Origin: Rhizobium croatiense
GTDB taxonomy: Bacteria > Pseudomonadota > Alphaproteobacteria > Rhizobiales > Rhizobiaceae
Length of the DNA stretch: 64,000 nucleotides
Reading direction: 5' to 3'
Assembly: GCF_019793465.1 (NCBI RefSeq)
Contig: NZ_JAILYJ010000004.1
Span: forward strand, 1 to 64,000
The notes beneath the pieces were generated by a model that was not told the DNA's origin, made no database searches, and was given only the letters and a program-made list of their open reading frames with translations. Both the position numbers and the translations under genes were made by a program. Numbering within the stretch: position 1 is the first letter of the stretch; each line of letters begins with the position of its first letter. Positions 43,631 through 51,898 of the stretch are shown piece by piece.

Positions 43631-43999
43631 TCAAAACGACAGCGTCGCAGCACCTTCCCTGATCTCGGCATGCATGGCACTGGCGCCGACGATGACGACG
43701 CCATCGAGCAGGTCCTCCTGCGTATAGCCGCGCGAAGCCACACAGGGTGGGCAGGCCCAGATCGAGCCGCCGCGCTGCTGGAAATTCTCAATCAACGTCG
43801 AGAGCGGATCGAGCGGCGGCACATGCGTCATCCGCTGGCCGTTCTTGCGCACCAGGTCGATCCCGGTACTGGTGAGGAATACCGACACCTTGAGCCCGGC
43901 GGTAATGCCGCCATTGGCAATGGTAAAGGCGACGGAGGAAAGTTCGGATTCTATGCCCTTGGTGACGAGCACGATCAGTTTATCGCTTTGGCTTTGCAT
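43631..43999 (-). CDS. DsrE-family sulfur relay protein
   Basis: A 122-residue DsrE/F-like protein: LIVLVTKGIESELSSVAFTI near the N-terminus, VSVFLTSTGIDLVRKNGQ, then SIWACPPCVASRGYTQEDLL with a CPPC pair, ending VVIVGASAMHAEIREG. The conserved Cys of the fold is in ACPPC, suggesting persulfide carriage. It precedes the Blh-like gene in the same orientation. Together they resemble sulfide detoxification loci of Rhizobiales, though the ArsR-type regulator BigR that often accompanies blh is not in this window; an AraC regulator is divergent instead. Confidence 0.8.
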   Translation of the reverse strand: MQSQSDKLIVLVTKGIESELSSVAFTIANGGITAGLKVSVFLTSTGIDLVRKNGQRMTHVPPLDPLSTLIENFQQRGGSIWACPPCVASRGYTQEDLLDGVVIVGASAMHAEIREGAATLSF

Positions 44000-44081
44000 A
44001 GTATTCTCCAGTTGAATTCAAGATTACTTGGACTGAACGTGAGCATGATAAGAAGGTGCGCTGCGCGCGTATTTGGCCGGA

Positions 44082-45077
44082 ATGCGTGAAACCTTGTCCG
44101 AAAATCCAGATGCTGAGGGCGGCGTCACCCGTGATGACGTGCTGTCGGCGCTGCTTTCGACGATCCGTCTTTCGGGATCACTGCAGTTCTGTTTCATGCC
44201 GACGGGCGATTGGCAGACCGATGCCGCGCCGTCGCTTGCAGGCCTCTCGGCAAGGGCTACGGGCACAATGCCGTTCCATATCGTCGTGACGGGCAGTTGC
44301 TGGTTGAAAGCGGAAGGCGAAGAGACCGATCTGGAAGCCGGCGACGTCCTGGTCTTTCCCTTCGGCACCGGACATCAGCTGGGTGTCGGAAGAAATGGCA
44401 CGCTGGTGCTGCCGACCCGCGACTTGCCGCAGAAGCCGTGGCGGGAGATTCCGGTGCTTCGCTACGGCGAGGCGGCGCAAAGCGTCCGGCTGCTCTGCGG
44501 CTATCTGCAATGGGATGGGCTGAGCTTTGCGCCGCTGCGCCAGGCGTTGCCGAAAATGATCCATGTCAGGACGCGGGCGGCCAATAACGGCGACTGGCTG
44601 CGCGCCACTATCCGCCAGATGGTCGAGGAGGTGGACAGGCCGCGCGCCGGCGGCATCTCAATGCTGCCGCGGTTGACCGAAATCATCTTCATCGAGATCC
44701 TGCGCCATCAGATCATGATGGCCAAACCCCACGCGATTGGCTTGCTGGCAGCGCTGGCCGACCCTGCGCTCTCGCGCTGCCTCTCCCTCATCCACGACGA
44801 TCCCCGGCGTGACTGGTCGCTGGAGCAGCTGGCGACGGCATCCGGATCGTCGCGCAGCGCGCTCGCCGAACGCTTTCAAACGATGCTCGCGACATCGCCG
44901 ATCCGCTATGTCAGAGACTGGCGACTCTATCTGGCAAGCGTGGCACTTGCCACGACAAGCCAGCCGATTGCAGCGATCGCCTATGACGCCGGCTACGCCA
45001 CCGAAGCTGCCTTTAACCGCGCCTTCTCCCGCACCTTTGCAACACCACCGGCCGCCTGGCGGGCTGCGCGCAGCTGA
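44082..45077 (+). CDS. AraC-family regulator with N-terminal cupin
   Basis: A 331-residue protein. The N-terminal cupin (AraC_binding_2/cupin_6 type) includes HIVVTGSCWLKAEGEETDLE then AGDVLVFPFGTGHQLGVGRN (residues ~70-110). The two AraC helix-turn-helices are in DWSLEQLATASGSSRSALAE and IAAIAYDAGYATEAAFNRAF, followed by SRTFATPPAAWRA. ATG at 44082 is used; a TTG at 44073 is in frame. It is divergent from dsrE-blh across 82 bp, so it may control the sulfide unit or its own neighbours. Ligand unknown. Confidence 0.85.
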   Translation: MRETLSENPDAEGGVTRDDVLSALLSTIRLSGSLQFCFMPTGDWQTDAAPSLAGLSARATGTMPFHIVVTGSCWLKAEGEETDLEAGDVLVFPFGTGHQLGVGRNGTLVLPTRDLPQKPWREIPVLRYGEAAQSVRLLCGYLQWDGLSFAPLRQALPKMIHVRTRAANNGDWLRATIRQMVEEVDRPRAGGISMLPRLTEIIFIEILRHQIMMAKPHAIGLLAALADPALSRCLSLIHDDPRRDWSLEQLATASGSSRSALAERFQTMLATSPIRYVRDWRLYLASVALATTSQPIAAIAYDAGYATEAAFNRAFSRTFATPPAAWRAARS

Positions 45078-45198
45078 ACACGGTATGCCTCGGCGCACTC
45101 ACTCTCGATGACAATGCCCCCATCCCCCTTTGACCGCTCGACAGTGAGCTTGGCGATCCCTAACATCCGGATAACGATGGATTGGATCATGCCCGCAT

Positions 45199-45729
45199 AT
45201 GCCTTACGGGATCAGCCTTAAGTCTCTGAACGCGACAGCTTCCCCGGTTCTCGAACTCTGGGACAAAGTTGCGGCATTCGAAGAGACAGCTTCGATACGG
45301 GCCTTGAATTATCCGCCGCATCTCACCCTCGCTCTTTACCAGGAGATTGACCTCGACCAGTTGGCCGAGGCGCTAGACCGCGTCTTCCGCACGCGCCCCG
45401 CCGTCACCTTGAGCTTTTCAAGCATCGGTCACTTCGAGAACGAATTCCTTGTCTTATGGGCGCGGCCGAACAACGGCGAGCAGCTTTTCCAACTGCATGC
45501 GCAGCTTCACCGGGAAATCGACCCCACCCATTGCCACGAGCACTATCGGCCCGGCAACTGGGTGCCACATTGCACGATCGTCACGAAAATCCCGATGGCG
45601 AAATCGCAGGCCGCGATCGGCTGGGCCAACCGGAACCGGATGCGATTCCCGGTGACTTTCGATGCCGCGGATTGTGTCCGATTCCCGCCGGTGGAGATCT
45701 TGAGAGAAATCAGGCTCCCGGCGCAATGA
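45199..45729 (+). CDS. 2H phosphoesterase (2'-5' RNA ligase family)
   Basis: A 176-residue protein with the two defining HxT motifs of the 2H superfamily: His41-Leu-Thr43 in YPPHLTLALYQ and His124-Cys-Thr126 in WVPHCTIVTKI. The spacing is normal for LigT/ThpR-like enzymes, which hydrolyse 2',3'-cyclic phosphates or ligate RNA ends. It appears catalytically complete. No strong ribosome site precedes the ATG at 45199, but no better start exists. It follows the AraC gene by 121 bp on the same strand. Substrate unknown. Confidence 0.8.
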   Translation: MPYGISLKSLNATASPVLELWDKVAAFEETASIRALNYPPHLTLALYQEIDLDQLAEALDRVFRTRPAVTLSFSSIGHFENEFLVLWARPNNGEQLFQLHAQLHREIDPTHCHEHYRPGNWVPHCTIVTKIPMAKSQAAIGWANRNRMRFPVTFDAADCVRFPPVEILREIRLPAQ

Positions 45730-45757
45730 TCGCTAACCGTGTCCTACCAGACAGCAA

Positions 45758-45782
45758 AGCCCCGCCAATCATTGGCGGGGCT
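45758..45782 (+). terminator. Strong hairpin after the 2H phosphoesterase gene
   Basis: AGCCCCGCCAA (45758-45768) and TTGGCGGGGCT (45772-45782) make a perfect 11-bp GC-rich stem with a three-base loop, 28 bp after the stop. The following GTTCATGC is not a T-tract, so it might act as a terminator or transcript-stabilising end. The next 180 bp (to 45966) hold no supported gene. Confidence 0.6.
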
Positions 45783-45966
45783 GTTCATGCTGAAAATGGT
45801 CGGCATTAAGTCCTGGGAAGAATCAATGATTGGCTTCTGCCAACCGAAGCTGGCGCGAGGCTTGCGCAGCCAATGCTTCTCAGACGCGCGGCAACATCCC
45901 CTGCCTCGAGTTCGAGCAGCGGTGATCAGTGGCCCTTCGCCGGTCGCAAACGCGGCGCCGAAAAAG

Positions 45967-46383
45967 CTAGTTCTGGCCCTGCAGGCGGTCGATCACCTCT
46001 AGCAGCAGATCAGCGCAGGCCTTCATTGGTTCGTCCTCGGTGCATTTCAGATCGATCCGTGTGTTGCCGTCCTCAATTTGGAAATGGGCGGCCTTCGACG
46101 GCCGCGGCATGCGATGGCCCCGGAAATCGCGGAAGCCCATGTCGTCCCTCGAACCGTGCCACCGGTAGTCGGGGCGATCTCCGGACCGTGCGTCCGGGCT
46201 GCCCATCATCCGCTCGTCATCATCGGGAGCGGGCTGAGGCGGCGGGGCTGGCGGCGGCGGAGGCGAGCTAGGCTCGGTCGCGGTGGGTGGCGTTGCGGCG
46301 GACGGTGGAGGCGGCGGTTGTTGTGCGACGGCGGTGCCGGCGAGTGCGGCAAGGGCAAGGCTTGATAGAAGAAGTCTTTGCAT
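45967..46383 (-). CDS. Exported proline-rich hypothetical protein
   Basis: A 138-residue protein with a signal peptide (LLLSSLALAALAGTAVAQ, residues 4-21) followed by a Pro-rich unstructured region (PPPPPSAATPPTATEPSSPP and PPPPPAPPPQPAPDDD) and a C-terminal part with FQIEDGNTRIDLKCTEDEPM then ACADLLLEVIDRLQ, where two Cys may pair. Periplasmic location is likely. Function unknown. ATG at 46383 has GAAAGGA about eight bases upstream. Divergent from ftsZ2 across 256 bp, in which no other element is seen. Confidence 0.6.
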   Translation of the reverse strand: MQRLLLSSLALAALAGTAVAQQPPPPPSAATPPTATEPSSPPPPPAPPPQPAPDDDERMMGSPDARSGDRPDYRWHGSRDDMGFRDFRGHRMPRPSKAAHFQIEDGNTRIDLKCTEDEPMKACADLLLEVIDRLQGQN

Positions 46384-46639
46384 GGGATCGGTCCTTTCGG
46401 AGAGGTGAGGCATGTCTGTAAACACCTCGGCAGGCCTTTGGTTCACACCCTCTCAAAGCTTCTGATCGAAATCAGCAAAGAGCTCGGTGGCGATCTTCAT
46501 GAGGGCAACAATCACTGGAACGTCGCCGCCCCGGACGTCTTTAGCCTCGCCTCCGCCTTGTTGCGCGTTTATCCTCACCGTCGATTCGCCGTCCGCGACG
46601 AGGGCGCGGGCGCAAGATTGCATCATTAAGGAGAGTGCG

Positions 46640-47662
46640 ATGACGGACCCCAAGAGCGGCATTTCGGGATTACGGCCGCATATTACGGTTATCGGCGTCG
46701 GCGGGGGCGGCGGCAACGCCATCAATAACATGATTGCGGAAAAGCTGGCGGGCGTCGAATTCGTCGCCGCAAATACGGACGCCCAGGTTCTCGCCACCTC
46801 AAAGGCGTCGCGCCGCATTCAGCTCGGCGCAAATGTGACGGAGGGCTTGGGTGCCGGTTCGCTGCCTGAGGTTGGTCATGCAGCCGCCGAGGAGTCGCTC
46901 GACGAGATCATGGATCACTTGGCCGGCTCGCATATGTGTTTCGTCACCGCCGGCATGGGCGGCGGTACGGGCACCGGTGCAGCCCCCGTCATCGCGCGTG
47001 CCGCACGCGCGGCCGGCATCCTGACGGTTGGCGTCGTCACCAAACCCTTCACGTTCGAAGGCAATCGCCGCATGCGGACGGCCGAAGTCGGCATCGAGGC
47101 GCTTCGTCAGGCCGCCGATACCGTCATCGTCATTCCCAATCAGAACCTCTTCCGCATCGCGGACGCAAAAACCACCTTCGCCGATGCCTTCATGACGGCC
47201 GACCGCGTGCTCTTTGCCGGCGTCGGCTGCATCACCGACCTCATCGTCAAGGAAGGCCTGATCAACCTCGATTTCGCCGACGTGAAATCGGTCATGCAAG
47301 GCATGGGCCGCGCCATGATGGGCACCGGCGAAGCCGCCGGCGAAAGCCGGGCGATGAAGGCAGCGGAAGCGGCAATCGCCAACCCGCTTCTCGACGATAT
47401 TTCCATGAAGGGCGCCAGGGGCGTGCTGATCTCGATCTCCGGCGGATCTGATATGACGCTGTTCGAAGTCGACGAGGCGGCTAGCCGCATTCGCGACGAA
47501 GTGCAGGACGACGCCGATATCGTCGTCGGCGCGATCTTCGACCGCAGCCTGGACGGCAGGTTCCGCGTCTCGGTCGTGGCGACCGGCCTGGAAGCCAGCG
47601 CTGCCCCCATATCCCCGAGTAACCACGCGACCGAGCAAGTCCAGACGCGCACGCTGCAATAA
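46640..47662 (+). CDS. ftsZ2: Truncated FtsZ paralog (FtsZ2 type)
   Basis: A 340-residue tubulin-like GTPase. It has [18 protein letters not shown] (T1), VAANTDAQ, the signature [16 protein letters not shown] near residue 103, [20 protein letters not shown] and the T7 catalytic loop [15 protein letters not shown]. After VVATGLEA the protein ends within 25 residues, so the long linker and the C-terminal peptide that binds FtsA/ZipA/MinC are missing. That matches the FtsZ2 described in Sinorhizobium meliloti, a short second FtsZ. AAGGAGAG precedes ATG at 46640. A function in division is not established; it may polymerise and modulate FtsZ1. Confidence 0.88.
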   Translation: MTDPKSGISGLRPHITVIGVGGGGGNAINNMIAEKLAGVEFVAANTDAQVLATSKASRRIQLGANVTEGLGAGSLPEVGHAAAEESLDEIMDHLAGSHMCFVTAGMGGGTGTGAAPVIARAARAAGILTVGVVTKPFTFEGNRRMRTAEVGIEALRQAADTVIVIPNQNLFRIADAKTTFADAFMTADRVLFAGVGCITDLIVKEGLINLDFADVKSVMQGMGRAMMGTGEAAGESRAMKAAEAAIANPLLDDISMKGARGVLISISGGSDMTLFEVDEAASRIRDEVQDDADIVVGAIFDRSLDGRFRVSVVATGLEASAAPISPSNHATEQVQTRTLQ

Positions 47663-47770
47663 CAGGACCGCTTTGTCGTGGCTTGTTCACGGCGGCTCCG
47701 GCCGGAAAAACGTCGCTCCGCCGCCTAAAGAGAGGACGGGGCGACGTCACCATTCCGGTGTTAAGGTTCG

Positions 47771-49297
47771 TCAGGCGAACAATATCTCCGAGATGTTGTG
47801 CACCACGGAGATTTCGTCGGTCATGCTGTTGGTGATATAGATGGAATCCGCCGCCGCGTCATAGGCCACGTTGGTGGTGGCGTCGTCTCCCGGTATGGCG
47901 ATGTTGACATCGACTGTCGTCTTGACCCCGGTTTCGAAATCGAATGCCGTGCCGATGTGCTCACTGCCGAAGGAATCACCGAAGAAGAAGGTGCCGTCGA
48001 CGGCAAAGCCGTAGCCGAGCCCGCCCGCCGCGAAGGTCTTGGGTTCGATCGCGTTCAGCGTGTCGGGATCGATCTTGGAGACCTGCCAGGTGGAATCATC
48101 GATGCGGCCGACAACGTAAATGCCGGTCGAATCCTGGATCGTGTTGACGGCGGTGAACCCGCCCCAGTCGAACGTACCCGCCCCGTTCTCGCCGATAAGG
48201 CCGGGGATCGGGTCGCCCTTCTGATCGAGCGATCCATCTGAAGCATCCCACTTTGCGAGATAGGTCTGATCGGGGAAAGGATCCTCTTCGCCCCTCGCCT
48301 CGTTGGTTCTTCCGATGATCTCCCCGCCGCGGACCGCAAAATAGGTTCCGCCGATGTCATATTGGCCAAGGTCATAGTCGCCAAGAGAGATGGCGCCGCT
48401 GGCGTTGTCGGCTTCAAATGCCGCGGCGTTGTCGTAGATATAAACCATGGAATCATCCGGGAAACCATGGCCGGAGCTGACGTAATACTTGCCCGTTAGC
48501 GGATCGACCGCGACCCCCTGGAGTTCGTAATGGTCCAGGAAAGGTCGTACAACCTCCGCCTGTGCCTCGATATGATCCGTGTTCACCGACTTTCCGTCCG
48601 TCACGCCGTTGACTGTCAGGGTGATCACGCCGGCATCGGTGTGACCGGCGCCGTCGGAGATCTTGTAATACTCAAGCTTCTCTGTGACATGCTCGCCATC
48701 GTTCAGGCTCGCCTTGACAGCCGGGTCGAGATTATAGGTGAAGCTTCCGTCGGCCGAAAAATGGAAGATGCCGAACTCGCCGGCGACATCGGTGCTCCGA
48801 TCGGCGCTGACACTGGCGCCCTCGGCCGAGCGCAAGAAGAGATGACCCGCCTCCCCGGCGATGTCGTTGGCAAGCACGTTGCCCGCCATCACGCCGCCTT
48901 CCCGGAAGCTGAAGGCATCGTCGACCGCGACCGGTGGGCTGGTCGCCCCATGAATGTCGAGCGTGAAATAGCCGAAATCGGTATTGCCGGCGCCATCGGA
49001 CATCTTGTAGCCGATCGTCTCGCGCAGCGTCATCCCGTCCCGGAAATCCTGCTTGGCCGCCTCGTTCAGCGTGTAGGTATAGGAACCGTCGGCCATGACG
49101 TGAAACGTGCCATACTCGCCGGCGATATCGGTGACCTGCCCGCTCTGCTTGGCGACAACCCGCTCGCCATCGAAGAAGCTGAGAGCCATATGGCCGCTGC
49201 CGCCGGCCACGTCATTGGCCAGCAGATCGCCCGAAATCACGTCGTTTTCGGAGGCGCTGAGGTAATCGTCGCTCGCTACCGGTGCAGACACTGTCAT
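47771..49297 (-). CDS. Secreted protein with two CHDL/VCBS domains and a C-terminal propeller-like domain
   Basis: A 508-residue acidic protein. Residues ~5-110 and ~110-215 are two cadherin-like (CHDL/Ra, VCBS-type) domains, each with a DD(Y/A)..S..E/G..V..G(D/N)(L/V)LANDxAG start and an AGE(Y/F)G.FH..ADGS(Y/F)TY end. Rap proteins of R. leguminosarum consist of two such domains that bind exopolysaccharide with calcium. Residues ~220-508 instead form repeated strand blocks (ELQGVAVDPLTGKYYVSSGH, VGRIDDSTWQVSKIDPDTLN, AYDAAADSIYITNSMTDEIS) like a beta-propeller. No Sec signal, so type I export is inferred. ATG at 49297 has GGAG six bases upstream. The BTAD regulator gene lies upstream on the same strand. 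Confidence 0.75.
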   Translation of the reverse strand: MTVSAPVASDDYLSASENDVISGDLLANDVAGGSGHMALSFFDGERVVAKQSGQVTDIAGEYGTFHVMADGSYTYTLNEAAKQDFRDGMTLRETIGYKMSDGAGNTDFGYFTLDIHGATSPPVAVDDAFSFREGGVMAGNVLANDIAGEAGHLFLRSAEGASVSADRSTDVAGEFGIFHFSADGSFTYNLDPAVKASLNDGEHVTEKLEYYKISDGAGHTDAGVITLTVNGVTDGKSVNTDHIEAQAEVVRPFLDHYELQGVAVDPLTGKYYVSSGHGFPDDSMVYIYDNAAAFEADNASGAISLGDYDLGQYDIGGTYFAVRGGEIIGRTNEARGEEDPFPDQTYLAKWDASDGSLDQKGDPIPGLIGENGAGTFDWGGFTAVNTIQDSTGIYVVGRIDDSTWQVSKIDPDTLNAIEPKTFAAGGLGYGFAVDGTFFFGDSFGSEHIGTAFDFETGVKTTVDVNIAIPGDDATTNVAYDAAADSIYITNSMTDEISVVHNISEILFA

Positions 49298-49487
49298 GGA
49301 TATCTCCTTCAAGATCCATTTCTCTGGTCGGCCAGGAGAAAACAGCCTTTGCAGGGGAAGGTCAATGTTTTTCTATCAATGGTAGTTTATTTTAGACTTC
49401 GCCCTCTCAGGCTGCGTCCCGCAACTACGGTTTTCGACATGCGGAATTTAAAGACGCCGTTTTTCTTATCGCGATAGACCCGTGAAG

Positions 49488-51497
49488 TTATTCAGGAAGG
49501 CCGGCTCTTCGCAGCCCCTCGATATAGCGGGTTCGATCATCTGGCCGCCGAAAAGGCGGCAGCACGTCCGACAGGTTAGAAAGCCGTAGTGTAGGGTCAA
49601 GTTCGCTCAGACGAGATATCATTTCCTTGGCTTCCCGGGACCGCTCTTCGAGAGCGTAACTTGCCGTCGCGATGCGGATCGCGCTTGCATAATTCGGCTG
49701 CGAGCGCAAAGCCTTTCTTGCCCAGCCAATGGCGTCCACATAGCGCCCGGCGCAGAAGTGGGCGAGTGCTGTGTTGAACTCCAAGGCAAACAGCCGCGGA
49801 TCGCGCGGACTTAACAGCATTGCCTGCGCGGCCCGCTCAATGGCCTTGTCCGGCTCCCCCAAGCAAGCCTCTATCCATGCGCTGTAACCCCAGGCCACGG
49901 CCAGGTTCGGATTGAGCAGGAGCGCGCGGTCGATGCAGAGGGCGCTATCATCGAGATCGCCGCCGACATATCCGAGAACATAGCCGCCATAGGAAAGAGC
50001 GATTGCATCGTCTCTTCCCAGTTCAATCGCCCTCTTGGCAAGCCTGGTAGCTTCTGCTGTTTCTTTCGCGCGATCCGCCATCCATCGGTGGCTTTTTCGC
50101 GATGCGTAGCAGCGCGCCGCGCGAGCATAAGCAGCCGCAAAGGCCTGGTCTCGTTCGATCGCCTTCATGAAAAGTTGCAGGGCGCTCTCGATGGATTCCC
50201 TGCTGATCACCGCTCGGTCGTGAACCGCTATGCCACGCAAATAATAGTCGTAGGCGTCAAGGCTTTCCGTCGGCTTGAGTTTGGAGCGCTCGATTTCGGC
50301 CTCCTCGACCCTTGGGGCGATGGCGCCGACAATGCTCGAGGCAAATTGGTCTTGGAGATCGAAGATCTCGACGAGAGAGCCATCGAAGCGATCTGCCCAG
50401 AGGTGGAGGCCCGTTGAGGAATCGATGAGCTGTCCACTGATGCGCAGCCGTTCCCCTGCCTTGCGCACACTTCCCTCGACAACATAGCGCACACCCAGAT
50501 TCAAACCGATCTGCCGTATATCGACAGCCTCCCCCCGATAGGCAAAACTCGACTGACAGGCGATGACGAACAGGTGGCGAAACTGAGCGAGCTTGGTAAT
50601 GATGTCCTCGACGACCCCGTCGGCAAAATAGTCCTGCGTCTGATCTCCGCTTAGATTGTGAAAGGGCAAGACCGCAACTGACGGCCGGTCCGAATGCGTC
50701 GCCTGCGGCCATAGGACCGGCGGCTGCGGAATGATGTGAAATGAGCTTGCCTCCGGACGGTCAGTTTCCTTGTCTGTCCGCAGCGACGTTGCAAGCCCTT
50801 TCGTCTCCGCCTCGGGCTCGACGCCGAGATGCTTTTTCAAGGCGGCGCGACATAATTCGAGTTGACGCAGAGCCGCATTTCCGTGACCTCGATTGACGTG
50901 GATCCGCATCAAAGCGCGATGACACGGCTCCGCAGTGGGATCCGCAACAAGCAGTCTTTCCGCCAGCCCCTCGCAGGCGAGCTCTTGCGCAGAACCGGCC
51001 ACCGTCAAGGAGAAGCTCAGCCGCTCCACCAATTGCAGCGCTTTGCGCTGATACGTGCTTCGATAGGATCCGAACCATTCGTCCAGCTCCTCAGGAATAG
51101 CCAAACTTGCTAGGACGTCGCCGCGATAAAGATCGGCGGCAAAGGCGAGATCGGCAGGGCCGCCTTCCTCAAGCTTGCGATCGAACATCCAGATGTCGAC
51201 TTCATGCAAACCGGCTTTCAGCGCGACCGTTTCCTGATCGCCCTCAATCTGGATCGCAGCATCGCCGCTGCCGGGAAACGCGCGCCGGATGTCGACGAGC
51301 GCCTGCCGCAGGCTATTGCGTGCCTGCGCATCGCCACGTCCCGGCCAGAACGCTTCGGCAAGCGGCTCGCGCCGGTGGCCACGGCGGCCGGCCAGGACCA
51401 GGGCCGCGAAAAGAAGCGAAGTCTTGCGCGTTGAAAAACGAATTCGCCCACCATCAGGGGACGTGACGTCGAGGCCGCCAAGCAAACGAATGCGCAT
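49488..51497 (-). CDS. BTAD-type transcriptional activator with TolB-like and TPR domains
   Basis: A 669-residue protein. Residues ~1-95 form an OmpR-like winged helix (IRLLGGLDVTSPDGGRIRFS then GHRREPLAEAFWPG and ARNSLRQALVDIRRAFPG), followed by a bacterial transcriptional activation (BTAD) domain to ~235. Residues ~265-395 are a TolB-N/adenylate cyclase-associated motif (SVAVLPFHNLSGDQTQDYFA, GVRYVVEGSVRKAGERLRIS, HLWADRFDGSLVEIFDLQDQ), and the rest is TPR-like (ALQLFMKAIERDQAFAAAYA, AAQAMLLSPRDPRLFALEFN). Such rhizobial regulators are cytoplasmic. The gene lies 190 bp upstream of the CHDL-propeller gene on the same strand, which it may control. ATG at 51497. Confidence 0.8.
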   Translation of the reverse strand: MRIRLLGGLDVTSPDGGRIRFSTRKTSLLFAALVLAGRRGHRREPLAEAFWPGRGDAQARNSLRQALVDIRRAFPGSGDAAIQIEGDQETVALKAGLHEVDIWMFDRKLEEGGPADLAFAADLYRGDVLASLAIPEELDEWFGSYRSTYQRKALQLVERLSFSLTVAGSAQELACEGLAERLLVADPTAEPCHRALMRIHVNRGHGNAALRQLELCRAALKKHLGVEPEAETKGLATSLRTDKETDRPEASSFHIIPQPPVLWPQATHSDRPSVAVLPFHNLSGDQTQDYFADGVVEDIITKLAQFRHLFVIACQSSFAYRGEAVDIRQIGLNLGVRYVVEGSVRKAGERLRISGQLIDSSTGLHLWADRFDGSLVEIFDLQDQFASSIVGAIAPRVEEAEIERSKLKPTESLDAYDYYLRGIAVHDRAVISRESIESALQLFMKAIERDQAFAAAYARAARCYASRKSHRWMADRAKETAEATRLAKRAIELGRDDAIALSYGGYVLGYVGGDLDDSALCIDRALLLNPNLAVAWGYSAWIEACLGEPDKAIERAAQAMLLSPRDPRLFALEFNTALAHFCAGRYVDAIGWARKALRSQPNYASAIRIATASYALEERSREAKEMISRLSELDPTLRLSNLSDVLPPFRRPDDRTRYIEGLRRAGLPE

Positions 51498-51655
51498 CAG
51501 TTGCCTCCAATCGTCCACTGCCCGACGAAAACGCCACCCCGATCGATCGATTTAACACGCATTTAACGGCGTTTTCGTCGCCGTTCACGCCTAGCCGAAC
51601 AGCGGCGGCCCATCGGTTTGGCAAGGTCGATCATGATCAGCAACGGAGATCGACA

Positions 51656-51898
51656 ATGACCGATATACAAATTTTCGCCTGGCGCCGTGCAGTCGGAATA
51701 GGCTTGCTCGGAGCGGCGCTGAAAGGCGCCGTGTCGACAATAAAAGCAGCGAAGGCGCGATGGCAAGCCGCCGCAACGCGAAGGGCAGTCAGGGAACTTA
51801 CGCGGGACCAGCTGGATGATATAGGTTATCAAACACCAGATCGGCCCACGCTCGAAATCAGGGCAGGAACTATGACGAACCTGATGTCGATGAGGTAG
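51656..51898 (+). CDS. DUF1127 family small protein
   Basis: An 80-residue protein. The C-terminal half ATRRAVRELTRDQLDDIGYQ then TPDRPTLEIRAGTM is the YjiS/DUF1127 signature (RELTRxQLDDIGYxRxD). The N-terminal half is a basic/hydrophobic helix (VGIGLLGAALKGAVSTIKAA). DUF1127 proteins in rhizobia are small, Arg-rich and linked to RNA turnover or phosphate metabolism in some species. GGAG seven bases before the ATG. Divergent from the BTAD gene and overlapping by 29 bp the end of the convergent regulator gene at 51870. Confidence 0.78.
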   Translation: MTDIQIFAWRRAVGIGLLGAALKGAVSTIKAAKARWQAAATRRAVRELTRDQLDDIGYQTPDRPTLEIRAGTMTNLMSMR

